A stretch of 64,000 nt of DNA from Actinomycetota bacterium (GTDB lineage: Bacteria; Actinomycetota; Geothermincolia; Geothermincolales; RBG-13-55-18), in NCBI GenBank assembly GCA_040757835.1, contig JBFLWJ010000002.1, forward strand, positions 1 to 64,000. Reading direction: 5' to 3'. Below are positions 53,738-62,161 of this stretch, piece by piece (position 1 is the first letter of the stretch; the number at the start of each line of letters is the position of its first letter). The translations under genes were made by a program, and so were the position numbers. Under the pieces are notes generated by a model, which made no database searches, had not been told where the DNA came from, and saw only the letters and a program-made list of their open reading frames with translations.

Positions 53738-54928
53738 TCAGACCTCGAGTAGCCCCACGACCTCTTCCCAGATGCGCACGGCCAGCTCCGCCTTGGGCAT
53801 GAGGTCCAACTCCGCTACCCTTCCATCGGTAAAAAGCAGCACCGCCTGGTTGGTGTCGGAATCAAACCCGGAACCGCGCGCCGTGACGTCGTTTGCCACC
53901 AGCATGTCGGCCTTCTTGGCCCGCATCTTCTCCCGCGCATGCTCCATCAGGTCCCCTGTCTCGGCGGCAAACCCCACCAGGACCTGACCCGGTGCCTTCA
54001 CCTCGCCCAGATGCATCAGTATATCCCGTGTCGGCTCAAGCTCGATCACGAGACCGTCGCGTCCCTCTTTCTTTATCTTCTCGGCACTGCGTCTTGCCGG
54101 AGTGAAATCAGCCACGGCGGCCGCCATGACCACCACGTCGCACTCCGGAGCGAGAGCGGTCACTTCGTCCCACATCTCATCGGCGGTCTCTACCGTTATC
54201 ACTTTCACGCCGCGCGGAGGGGCGAGTTGTGAAGGCGCGCTCACCAGGACCACATCCGCTCCCATGCGCCGGGCCGTCTCCGCCAGCGCATATCCCATCT
54301 TGCCGCTGGAGCGGTTCCCAACGAAACGCACGGGATCGATGGGTTCCCTGGTCCCTCCCGCCGTTACCAGTACCTGCCTGCCCTCAAGGCTTTTCTTCAC
54401 CCCCATAATCTGCAGGGCAGCCTCGACGATGATGGCGGGCTCCGACATCCTGCCCTCTCCCTCCTCTCCGCAAGCGAGTGCTCCGCTCTCCGGTCCCACC
54501 GTTCTCACGCCGCGGCGGCGCAGCACCTGGAGGTTGTCCTTCGTGGCGGGATGTTTCCACATCTCTACGTTCATCGCCGGGGCCACCAGTACCGGAGAGC
54601 GCGTGGCGAGGAGGGTTGTGGAGAGGAGGTCATCGGCGAGGCCGTGGGCCATCCTCGCGAGCAGGTTAGCCGTCGCCGGTGCCACCACCACGAGATCGGC
54701 ATTCCTGGCCAGCGTGATGTGCTGCATCGGCGGCCATGTATCCTCGAACATGCCCACGGCCACCGGGTTGCCGGTGACCGACCTGAAGGTCGCCGGTCCC
54801 ACGAGCCTGGTGGCATGTTCGGTCATGATCACCCTGACGTCGAATCCGAGTGCGGTGAACCGGCGTGCGACATCGACCGCCTTGTAGGCGGCTATCCCGC
54901 CTGAAACACCAAGTACTATACAGTTCAT
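53738..54928 (-). CDS. coaBC: Bifunctional phosphopantothenoylcysteine decarboxylase/phosphopantothenate-cysteine ligase
   Basis: 396 residues. The CoaC half has VLGVSGGIAAYKAVD, the active-site His in MQHITLA and the Cys lid SGALACGEEGEGRM. The CoaB half follows with VTAGGTREPIDPVRFVGNRSSGKMGYALA. Together they make 4'-phosphopantetheine. Placed 21 bp after rpoZ, in the common rpoZ-coaBC order. Confidence 0.96.
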   Translation of the reverse strand: MNCIVLGVSGGIAAYKAVDVARRFTALGFDVRVIMTEHATRLVGPATFRSVTGNPVAVGMFEDTWPPMQHITLARNADLVVVAPATANLLARMAHGLADDLLSTTLLATRSPVLVAPAMNVEMWKHPATKDNLQVLRRRGVRTVGPESGALACGEEGEGRMSEPAIIVEAALQIMGVKKSLEGRQVLVTAGGTREPIDPVRFVGNRSSGKMGYALAETARRMGADVVLVSAPSQLAPPRGVKVITVETADEMWDEVTALAPECDVVVMAAAVADFTPARRSAEKIKKEGRDGLVIELEPTRDILMHLGEVKAPGQVLVGFAAETGDLMEHAREKMRAKKADMLVANDVTARGSGFDSDTNQAVLLFTDGRVAELDLMPKAELAVRIWEEVVGLLEV

Positions 54929-54949
54929 CTGGAAGGATATCGCGGGCCC

Positions 54950-55201
54950 CTAACGTTCATTTCTACCGTCTTCGGGGTGTTCGAACTCCAGCTTGTCGGC
55001 GGCTATCTCCTCGAGGGCCAGGGTCAGCGACTTATTCGACGCCGACCTTATCTGTGGCCCGGCATCGTGCCCCAGACCTTCTCCCAGGTGACGGAAGTAG
55101 TTGTTGATCTGGCGCGCTCGCTTCGCGGCGGTTATGGTCAAACCAAACCTGGAGTTATCGATCCAAAGCAAGAGATCATCGATCCTGGTCTTCATCAACA
55201 C
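54950..55201 (-). CDS. rpoZ: RNA polymerase omega subunit
   Basis: 83 residues from GTG 55201 (alternate starts TTG and ATG follow at once). Omega signatures are MKTRIDDLLL, TITAAKRARQIN, and KSLTLALEEIAADKLEF. It stabilises RNA polymerase assembly. Context gmk-rpoZ-coaBC supports the call. Confidence 0.92.
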   Translation of the reverse strand: MLMKTRIDDLLLWIDNSRFGLTITAAKRARQINNYFRHLGEGLGHDAGPQIRSASNKSLTLALEEIAADKLEFEHPEDGRNER

Positions 55202-55225
55202 GCGACTGAAACCTCCCGTCTTCCT

Positions 55226-55801
55226 TCAATCTTTTCTCTGCAGCGGACTTTCCTTTTCATATATAGCACAAAAATCCTCCACAGCGCGATAGAGCTGGTC
55301 ATTTACCACCACGTACCGGTAATCGCCCTTCTCCCTGCTCTCCATGGAGGCATTGCGCAAACGTCTCCGCAGTTCCGCCTCGTCTTCCGTGCCGCGTTTT
55401 CGCAACCTCTCCTCGAGCACCTGGGCGGAGGGGGGAGCAACGAATATGGCGACCGCGTCCGGCACCTTCTCTCTCACTTGCCTGGCGCCCTGGACATCGA
55501 TCTCCAGGACGACGTCCCTTCCGGCGTCCAACATGTCCAAAACCCCGCTCCTTGGGGTGCCGTACAGCTTGCCGTGGACCTCCGCCCACTCAAGGAAGTC
55601 GCCCGCTGCCGCCATCTCCCTGAAAGCGTCCTCGGTCAGGAAGAAGTACTGTACGCCGTCCACCTCTCCCTCCCGGGGCTTCCTGGTGGTGGCGGACACC
55701 GACAACCAGGCAGTGGGATAACGTTGCAGTAATGCGGCGATGAGCGTGCCTTTCCCCGCGCCGGATGGGCCGGCGACGACAAAAAGACGTCCCTGGGGCA
55801 T
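55226..55801 (-). CDS. gmk: Guanylate kinase
   Basis: 191 residues. P-loop VVAGPSGAGKGTLI (8-22), GMP-binding SVSATTRKPREGEVDGVQY, and EIDVQGARQV near residue 100. Phosphorylates GMP to GDP. Lies 24 bp before rpoZ and 67 bp after mihF. Confidence 0.96.
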   Translation of the reverse strand: MPQGRLFVVAGPSGAGKGTLIAALLQRYPTAWLSVSATTRKPREGEVDGVQYFFLTEDAFREMAAAGDFLEWAEVHGKLYGTPRSGVLDMLDAGRDVVLEIDVQGARQVREKVPDAVAIFVAPPSAQVLEERLRKRGTEDEAELRRRLRNASMESREKGDYRYVVVNDQLYRAVEDFCAIYEKESPLQRKD

Positions 55802-55868
55802 TATTCCACCTGCAGGTTATTCCTGTTACGCCAGCGGGATCTCGTCAGCGCCGGGGATGACCGCCCGA

Positions 55869-56186
55869 TCAGGCGAACTTATCCTTGAGGGCCGCTACCT
55901 GCTTCGGTCCCAGGCCTTTCACCCGACGAGAGGTAGAGATGCCGATCTCCTCCATGATCTTTGCCGCCCGCAGCTTTCCGACACCCGGCACTGACTCGAT
56001 CACAGACTTCACGGTCATCTTGCCATATATCTCATCGTCCGCCTTCTTCAAGATGTCGCTTACCTTCAGTTGGCCCGCCTTGAGCTTTTTCTTGATCTCT
56101 GCCCTTTCCTTCCTTACCTTTGCCGCTTTCTCCAAGGCTGCCTTGCGCTGTTCTGCTGTCAATTCCGGGAGCTTTTGTTTGGCCAT
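55869..56186 (-). CDS. mihF: Actinobacterial integration host factor (mIHF)
   Basis: 105 residues. The N-terminal half is a basic charged helix region (EQRKAALEKAAKVRKERAEI), and the C-terminal H2TH-like core is VIESVPGVGKLRAAKIMEEI, then GISTSRRVKGLGPKQ. It is a nucleoid-associated DNA-binding protein specific to actinobacteria; its place just upstream of gmk is the hallmark synteny. A strong promoter precedes it. Confidence 0.93.
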   Translation of the reverse strand: MAKQKLPELTAEQRKAALEKAAKVRKERAEIKKKLKAGQLKVSDILKKADDEIYGKMTVKSVIESVPGVGKLRAAKIMEEIGISTSRRVKGLGPKQVAALKDKFA

Positions 56187-56234
56187 TATATCCCTCCTCG
56201 AGTCAAAGCCTTCCCTACAGCAACAATCGAACCT

Positions 56235-56263
56235 AGTATAAACCTCCTTTTACCTGCATACAA
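56235..56263 (-). promoter_or_regulatory. Predicted promoter of the mihF-gmk-rpoZ-coaBC operon
   Basis: Minus strand TTGTAT (56258-56263), 17-bp spacer, TATACT (56235-56240). The mihF ATG follows about 48 bp later, after a GAGGAGG site. The pyr genes end 124 bp upstream of mihF, so this may decouple the two operons. Confidence 0.65.
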
Positions 56264-56309
56264 GCGATATTCAAACCTTTTAGCAGGTGCTCCGCGTCAC
56301 CGCAGCACA

Positions 56310-56882
56310 TCACCCGAGCCTTCTGCTGCCAGGAGTTTCCAGTTCAATCCCCTTCCGGCATAGCGGACATCCGTCCGCCGTCCAGGTCGCGGCCTCCAGT
56401 CTCAGTAGTGCCTTGCAGGTCACGTCGAAACCGCCGCCTTCACCCCTTGCTATCAGGGCTCCCACCCCGACGACACTGCCTCCCGCCGCCTTCACCACCT
56501 CCATTAGTTCCCGCACCGAGCCTCCGGTGGTGATTACGTCCTCGACGATCAGTGCCCTTTCTCCCGCCTTTATGGCCTGCCCGCGCCGCAGCGCAAGCCT
56601 CCCTTCCACCCTCTCCCCGAAGAGCATGCGCTTCCTCATAGCCATGGCGACGAGGTAGCCGATGATTATGCCTCCCAGTGCCGGGCTGACCACCACGTCG
56701 ATGTCCTCCGCACTGAAGTCCTTGGCTATCTCCCCCGCCAGGCTCTCCGCGAGCTGCGGGTGCTGCAGGACCCTGGCGCATTGCACGTAGGTATCGCTAT
56801 GCAGCCCGGAGGTGAGGAGGAAGTGGCCCTTTCGCAGCGCCTCCTCTCCCTCCAGGATTTCCATTACCTCCCACTGGTTCAT
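56310..56882 (-). CDS. pyrE: Orotate phosphoribosyltransferase
   Basis: 190 residues. PRPP-binding motif ALIVEDVITTGGSVRELM near residue 108; HFLLTSGLHSDTYVQCARVL opens the domain. Converts orotate to OMP. Behind pyrF by 98 bp; ATG has GGGGT upstream. Last gene of the pyr set. Confidence 0.95.
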   Translation of the reverse strand: MNQWEVMEILEGEEALRKGHFLLTSGLHSDTYVQCARVLQHPQLAESLAGEIAKDFSAEDIDVVVSPALGGIIIGYLVAMAMRKRMLFGERVEGRLALRRGQAIKAGERALIVEDVITTGGSVRELMEVVKAAGGSVVGVGALIARGEGGGFDVTCKALLRLEAATWTADGCPLCRKGIELETPGSRRLG

Positions 56883-56980
56883 CGCGTCTCACCCCTTCCT
56901 CACGACGGTTCCGGCTGCGACTTTGCCACAGCGGACATCACGTCCCGGTGCCGGAAATCCCGTCAAATATCCGCGCCTGT

Positions 56981-57706
56981 TCAAGCGCCCTGGATCCCCG
57001 CCTCCCGCCTCAGCTCGCGTAACGCCTTCACCGGGTCTTGCCGCGCGGTCACCGGCCTTCCTACCACCAGGAAGTCAGCACCCGACGCCAGGGCACCCCC
57101 CGCCGACGCGGTGCGCGCCTGGTCCTGGGCGTCTTCATCCCTCGCCCGGATACCTGGGGTCACGATAACCGCCCCCTGTCCCAGGTCCTCCCGCAGCCGC
57201 AAGGCCTCGCGAGGCGAGGCCACCACTCCGTCGAGCCCGCTTTCCACCGCCAGCCTGGCCAGGGAAGACACGGCGTGTCCGATACCGTTCTCCCAGCCTA
57301 TCTCCGCCGCTCCCGCTTCGTCCAGGCTGGTGAGCACGGTCACCCCAAGGAGCAGCGGCCGCGCGGTGCCCGCGGCTGGCGCTTCCTCCCCCGCCGCCCT
57401 CACCGCGGCCTCCAGCATCGCCCTGCCTCCGCTGCAGTGGATGGTGATCATGGAGGCGCCCTTGCGCACGAGGGCCCGGACCGCTCCCCCTACCGTGTTC
57501 GGTATATCGTGCAGCTTGAGGTCAGCGAAAACACGAAAACCCATCTCGCGCAGGGTAATGATGATATCGGGACCCGTGACCGTGTAGGCCTCCAGCCCGA
57601 TCTTCACCGTTTCCACCTCCCCGCGCAACACCGTCGCCATGCGCAGCAGCGCTTCTGTCTCCGCGATATCCAGCGCGACGATAAAGGGGTCGTTCTTTCT
57701 TTTCAT
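56981..57706 (-). CDS. pyrF: Orotidine 5'-phosphate decarboxylase
   Basis: 241 residues. Signature FRVFADLKLHDIPNTVGGAV with the catalytic Asp-Lys-Asp set, then IVTPGIRA and DFLVVGRPVT phosphate loops. Forms UMP. It starts one base after the pyrD stop (TGATATG). Confidence 0.96.
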   Translation of the reverse strand: MKRKNDPFIVALDIAETEALLRMATVLRGEVETVKIGLEAYTVTGPDIIITLREMGFRVFADLKLHDIPNTVGGAVRALVRKGASMITIHCSGGRAMLEAAVRAAGEEAPAAGTARPLLLGVTVLTSLDEAGAAEIGWENGIGHAVSSLARLAVESGLDGVVASPREALRLREDLGQGAVIVTPGIRARDEDAQDQARTASAGGALASGADFLVVGRPVTARQDPVKALRELRREAGIQGA

Positions 57707-57707
57707 A

Positions 57708-58643
57708 TCACCCTGCCTCCCGGCGCGCCATGTCCACCAGTTGCGAGGCCGTGGCCAACCCTCTACGCCCGAGATAGTCAGCCATGCCGGCGATTATGTC
57801 CAGGGTTCCCGCGGGAGCGGTGAAGTTGAGCGTGCCCACGGCTACGGCATCAGCGCCCACCATCATCATCTCCACTGCGTCCCGCCATGTCCATATGCCC
57901 CCCATGCCGATGATGGGCAGGTCCACGGCATCCGCCACCTCCCACACCGCCAGCACAGCGATGGGGTGGATGGCCGGTCCCGAGAGTCCCCCGGTCAAGT
58001 TCGCGAGCCGGGGGCGGGCGGTCTCGATATCCACGGCCATGGCCGGTACGGTGTTGATCAGGCTCAGCCCGTCCGCTCCCGCCGCGGCCAGTGTCCTGGC
58101 CATGGCAGCCAGATCGCCACAGCGCGGGGTTAGTTTGACGTATACCGGGATGTCTGTGACTCCCTTGACCCTCTCGACCAGAGAGGATGCCTCCAGGGGA
58201 TCGGCCGAGAAATGGATGCCGCCCCTCTTGACATTGGGGCACGAGATATTGAGCTCGATGGCATCCGCCATGCCGCTTCCCGAGATCTCCCTGGCCAGCT
58301 CGACGTACTCCCCGGATGAGAAGCCGGCCACGTTAACCCATACCGGCAGGTCCAGCCCGGAGAGCCACGGCAGCTCCTCGGCCAGGAAATGCTCGAGGCC
58401 CTTGTTCTCCAAGCCGATGGAGTTGAGCATGCCGCAAGGGGTCTCCCAAAGGCGCGGCGGAGGGTTTCCCGGGCATGGTTCCAGGGTCACCGACTTGGTC
58501 GTCAATCCCCCCAGCTTCTCGATGTCCAGCCATTCTGCATATTCCCTGCCGTTACCGAAGGTCCCCGAGGAGACCAGGACGGGGTTCTTGAGGCGGATCC
58601 CGGTGATCTCGATCCCGAGCTCTACTCCTGCAGCCGCTTCCAA
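57708..58643 (-). CDS. pyrD: Dihydroorotate dehydrogenase B, catalytic subunit
   Basis: 311 residues from TTG 58643, behind GGGAG; it overlaps the pyrK end by 22 bp, and no ATG or GTG occurs before the core LGIEITGIRLKNPVLVSSG. The class 1B catalytic Cys is in LNISCPNVKRGG. Also CGMLNSIGLENKG and GMGGIWTWRDAVEMMMVGAD. The PyrK partner is adjacent, so electrons go to NAD+. Confidence 0.94.
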   Translation of the reverse strand: MEAAAGVELGIEITGIRLKNPVLVSSGTFGNGREYAEWLDIEKLGGLTTKSVTLEPCPGNPPPRLWETPCGMLNSIGLENKGLEHFLAEELPWLSGLDLPVWVNVAGFSSGEYVELAREISGSGMADAIELNISCPNVKRGGIHFSADPLEASSLVERVKGVTDIPVYVKLTPRCGDLAAMARTLAAAGADGLSLINTVPAMAVDIETARPRLANLTGGLSGPAIHPIAVLAVWEVADAVDLPIIGMGGIWTWRDAVEMMMVGADAVAVGTLNFTAPAGTLDIIAGMADYLGRRGLATASQLVDMARREAG

Positions 58644-59407
58644 TCCAGCTCCCTTCCCTCGAAAACAGGGCCGTCCCTGCACGCGGCCAAGTAGCCGCCG
58701 TCCGGGTCCACAGACGGCACCGCGCACCCCCGGCATGCTCCGATACCGCATGCCATACGTTCTTCAACGCATACCTGCAGCCTGTCCAGGATATCGCCGG
58801 TGCAGCGCGCTGCCAGGGCCGCCAGCATGGCCATCGGGCCGCAGCCGTAAAGGCTTCCCGCGTCCGTGATGTCGTCTGGAGAAAGGATGTCGAGTACCCT
58901 GCCCCCGGTACCGGCATCTCCGGCCATGGTGGCCAGGCGCAGGTCGTACTCTTTGCTCAGCTCACCTGCGAGGCCGCCATAGTCCGCCTCTCGCTCGATC
59001 CCCCAGAACAGTGTGGCCTCATGTCCACGCTCTTTGAGGCGTGACGCCAGAAACGCCAGCGGTGCCAGTCCGGTCCCCCCCGCCACCATGACATGGCCTC
59101 CTCCGGTTCCCGCGGCGAAGCCCCTACCCAGCGGACCCATGATATCCAGGGTCTGCCCCACTTCGGCCTCGCACAACCAGGCGGAACCGGCACCGACGTC
59201 CCTGACCAGTATGGAAGCACGCTTTTCCCGCGATCCGCTCAAGCTGTAAGGACGGCGCAGGACCAGTCCCCATCTCTCGCAGCGCACGTGGACGAACTGG
59301 CCGGGGTCGCCCCCAAGCGGCACCTCCGCCTCGAACTCCAGCTCGACGACTTTTCCGAAACGTCTCTTCGCTACGATCTCGACCCTGCGGGCCTCCCGCA
59401 ATCTCAT
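58622..59407 (-). CDS. pyrK: Dihydroorotate dehydrogenase B, electron-transfer subunit
   Basis: 261 residues from ATG 59407, overlapping the carB-like stop by 4 bp (ATGA). FAD site RRPYSLSG, NAD site MVAGGTGLAPLAFLA, YGCGPMAMLAALA, and the C-terminal 2Fe-2S cysteine set CGIGACRGCAVP with upstream CVEE and downstream YLAACRDGPVF. It moves electrons from PyrD to NAD+. Confidence 0.94.
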   Translation of the reverse strand: MRLREARRVEIVAKRRFGKVVELEFEAEVPLGGDPGQFVHVRCERWGLVLRRPYSLSGSREKRASILVRDVGAGSAWLCEAEVGQTLDIMGPLGRGFAAGTGGGHVMVAGGTGLAPLAFLASRLKERGHEATLFWGIEREADYGGLAGELSKEYDLRLATMAGDAGTGGRVLDILSPDDITDAGSLYGCGPMAMLAALAARCTGDILDRLQVCVEERMACGIGACRGCAVPSVDPDGGYLAACRDGPVFEGRELDWKRLQE

Positions 59408-62160
59408 GCACCCCCCACCGCATGCCCGGACGCGGCATAGGCGGTCAGCGGTCTTATGTCCCAAGCAGGGGGATCCGCCTGGCGCATCCCCCTTGCCAAC
59501 GCGAGGGCTACCTCCATGTTGGTGATACAGGGTATGCCGTGTCGGACGGAGGCCGCCCGGATGTAGAAGCCGTCCGAATGGGGGTGTTTTCCCCTCGGCA
59601 CGTTGATCACCATTCCCACCTGTCCGTTCCTGATCAGATCCAGGACGTTCGGACGACCTTCGCGCAGCTTGTTCACCGTCTCCACCTTGATGCCCGCAGC
59701 CTCCAGCGCATGCGCGGTGCCCCGGGTCGCCATGAGGACATGGCCGGACCCCTGCAGCTCCCTCGCCAGCATGAGGGCGCGTCTCTTTTCGCGGTTGGCC
59801 ACGCTCAGGAACACCCTGCTCCCCGGACGGGGGCGCATTCCCTGGCTCCACAAGGCTTTGGCCAGAGCGATGCCGGGATCCCCGGCCACGCCCATGACCG
59901 AACCCGTGGAGCGCCGCTGGGGAGACGGCAGGATATCGGAATCCGCTATCAGCCCGAAGGGTATGAGCGGCGCCCTTACCGCGCTGATACTCTCGTTGGC
60001 CACGAAACCCTCCGGCTTCATACCGACCAGTGCCCTCATTCCCATGGCAGCCAGCGGCAGCGACGCGGCGCGACAGAGGAAAGGCAGGTTTGCCGAGGCC
60101 CCGGGGGAGATGCTCCAGATGTCGATGTCCCCGTTGCTTATACGGATGCGCATGGAGAGGTTCCCCCTCCAGCCCAGAACGTCCATGGCCTGCCTGGCCA
60201 GTTCCAGGGCCCGGCCCGACTGTTCCGAGGTGAGATAACGGGGAGGGTACACGGCCAGGCCGTCCGTTGAGAAGACCCCCGCCGCATCGAGCTGTTCCCA
60301 TAGCAGGACGGTGTGTCCTGCATCCGATGCCACCGCCTCTACCTGCACCTCCTGCGTCTCCTCGCGCAAGCGACGCCACAGGACGCTCTTGCCGGCGTGA
60401 TCTCGCAGGAACGCCCTGCCGTCCTCAACGCCGTATATCATCCTTTGAATGGATTTCGCACCCTCCTCCTCGACCGTCGCCAGCATGGGATAATCCGCTC
60501 CCTGCAGCAGCGCCTCTCCCTCATCCCTGGTCTCGCTGAGCGCGTATTCTACGACACGCAGGCCGGCCCGCCGCGCCTTCTCCAACGCGCTGGAAACGGT
60601 CTTTCGGCCCTCGAGGTCTTGCGCGCCCAGCAGCCCAAGCCCCGCCGCGGCAAGGCCGGGCGCACAACTCAGAGCTGCCCGTCCACCGAAGTGCACGCTT
60701 ACTACTCCCGTGCTCATCGCCTCTGCCGCTTGTGCGATCTCTTCCGCGGTCAGCTGACCCAGGATGACGGCATCCGCATGGGATGCCGCGTAGAGGGCGA
60801 AACCTGGGTCCGGCGTATAAAGGACCGCTCCGCCTCCCTCCCGCTTCCATTCTCCCAGGGCATACAGGCAGTTCACGTTGGCCTCGTATCCTCCGGAAGG
60901 GCCACGGTTGTCGCCACCCACCAGCATGATCCCGCGCTTGAGGGCCGTCTCCGCTGACCGCGACATGCAGAACCATTCCGGCTCACCCTGGCGTGTAGGG
61001 GTTTCCGTGCCCGTCTCCGCCCCCGGCTCGCCCGCCCTGGAGAGCCGCCGCCCCATGGAGCGGCTGGCCAGAGAGATATAGCCCTCTCCACCCGCCTCGT
61101 CCTGGAAAAAGGGGTTGGGCTTTGCCATCACGGCCGTGACCGGGCGCCGGCCTTCCGCATCGCTGAATTCCCTCGCCAGTCCCTTGCCCATCAACAGGTT
61201 CACGTGAGCGCCTACAAGATCGATCCCCTTCGCCGTTTCCAGCAGGGGGACCGTACGCCATGGCCTAGGGTTCACGTCGATTACGTAGAGGGATTCCCAT
61301 CCCGGCGCCGCCGCGAGTTTAACCTCTATGACTCCTTGAAGGCCCAGTGACTCCACGGTCTTTCGGGCCAGCTCCCTTACCGCATACTCACCGTCCCGCC
61401 CGCACCTCCGTGATGGATATACCAGCACCGCGTCCTCATCATGCACCGGAAGCGGCTCCTGCTGCTCGATCACCCCCGCGACACTGGTCAGGCCGTCAAG
61501 GTCCCTTAGCACGATGGCGATGTACTTCCGCCATCCAACCAGGGCCTCTTCCACCAGCACCTCACCGGTGAGGCTCTCCCGCATCGCTTCCTCCAGCATG
61601 GCCGGATAGTCCTCCAGGTTGTACACCAGGCCCGCGCCGCACCCCCCGCACGAGAAATGCGCCCTCACCACCAGCGGAAACCCCAACCTCTCCACGGCGA
61701 CCTGGCCCTCGCTCAGGCCGCCCACGGCATGGAAGGCGGGGTTGGGGATGCCCGCCTGTTCCAGCGCCTCCCGCAGCAATGACCGGTCGCCGCACAGCCA
61801 GAGGGTACGGTCGTCCATGTCCGGCACCGCGATGCCGGCTTCCTCGTACCATCCCTCCCCCGCCAGGCGCATGGCCAGCTGCCAGCTCCTCCTCCCACCA
61901 AACCCGAACCAGATGGATCCCACCTCCAGGCTGGATACGATCCTCTGCACGACCTCCACTGCAGCGGGCTCCACGAACAGGTCTTCCTCGCCTCCGCCGA
62001 CGTCCATGAGGGTGGCGGGATTGTCCTCCAGGACAAGTACCCGCTTTCCGAGACGGCGCAGGATGGCACACCCCCTCGCCGCCATATACTGGAAAGCAGG
62101 GCCCTGGGGAAGGGTCACGGGACCGGGCCCGATGACCAGCGCGCAACCGTCATGTGTCAT
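59404..62160 (-). CDS. Degenerate CarB-like protein (carbamoyl-phosphate synthase large-subunit homologue)
   Basis: 918 residues from ATG 62160 (GTG 62169 also possible), against about 1070 for CarB. The CarB order is kept: first biotin-carboxylase-like fold (GPGPVTLPQGPAFQYMA, DNPATLMDV), first ATP-grasp (RAHFSCGGCGAGLVYN, VEEALVGWRKYI; VIDVNPRPWRTVPLLETAKG 292-311), a second half, then a full MGS-like domain (RVFLSVANREKRRALMLA.., 782-890). The first metal site appears altered (Lys281 and Asp295 for Gln and Glu), the oligomerisation domain is almost gone, and the second ATP-grasp motif is SISPGASANLPF (684-694), losing the NPR core. Sits in the pyr operon without carA. Confidence 0.85.
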   Translation of the reverse strand: MTHDGCALVIGPGPVTLPQGPAFQYMAARGCAILRRLGKRVLVLEDNPATLMDVGGGEEDLFVEPAAVEVVQRIVSSLEVGSIWFGFGGRRSWQLAMRLAGEGWYEEAGIAVPDMDDRTLWLCGDRSLLREALEQAGIPNPAFHAVGGLSEGQVAVERLGFPLVVRAHFSCGGCGAGLVYNLEDYPAMLEEAMRESLTGEVLVEEALVGWRKYIAIVLRDLDGLTSVAGVIEQQEPLPVHDEDAVLVYPSRRCGRDGEYAVRELARKTVESLGLQGVIEVKLAAAPGWESLYVIDVNPRPWRTVPLLETAKGIDLVGAHVNLLMGKGLAREFSDAEGRRPVTAVMAKPNPFFQDEAGGEGYISLASRSMGRRLSRAGEPGAETGTETPTRQGEPEWFCMSRSAETALKRGIMLVGGDNRGPSGGYEANVNCLYALGEWKREGGGAVLYTPDPGFALYAASHADAVILGQLTAEEIAQAAEAMSTGVVSVHFGGRAALSCAPGLAAAGLGLLGAQDLEGRKTVSSALEKARRAGLRVVEYALSETRDEGEALLQGADYPMLATVEEEGAKSIQRMIYGVEDGRAFLRDHAGKSVLWRRLREETQEVQVEAVASDAGHTVLLWEQLDAAGVFSTDGLAVYPPRYLTSEQSGRALELARQAMDVLGWRGNLSMRIRISNGDIDIWSISPGASANLPFLCRAASLPLAAMGMRALVGMKPEGFVANESISAVRAPLIPFGLIADSDILPSPQRRSTGSVMGVAGDPGIALAKALWSQGMRPRPGSRVFLSVANREKRRALMLARELQGSGHVLMATRGTAHALEAAGIKVETVNKLREGRPNVLDLIRNGQVGMVINVPRGKHPHSDGFYIRAASVRHGIPCITNMEVALALARGMRQADPPAWDIRPLTAYAASGHAVGGA

Positions 62161-62161
62161 C

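Noticed and set aside
58644..60379. Long open frames extending pyrD and pyrK upstream across the carB-like gene
   Set aside because: The family domains begin at 58643 and 59407 with good start signals; the extensions are frame shadows of the neighbouring genes in high-GC DNA.
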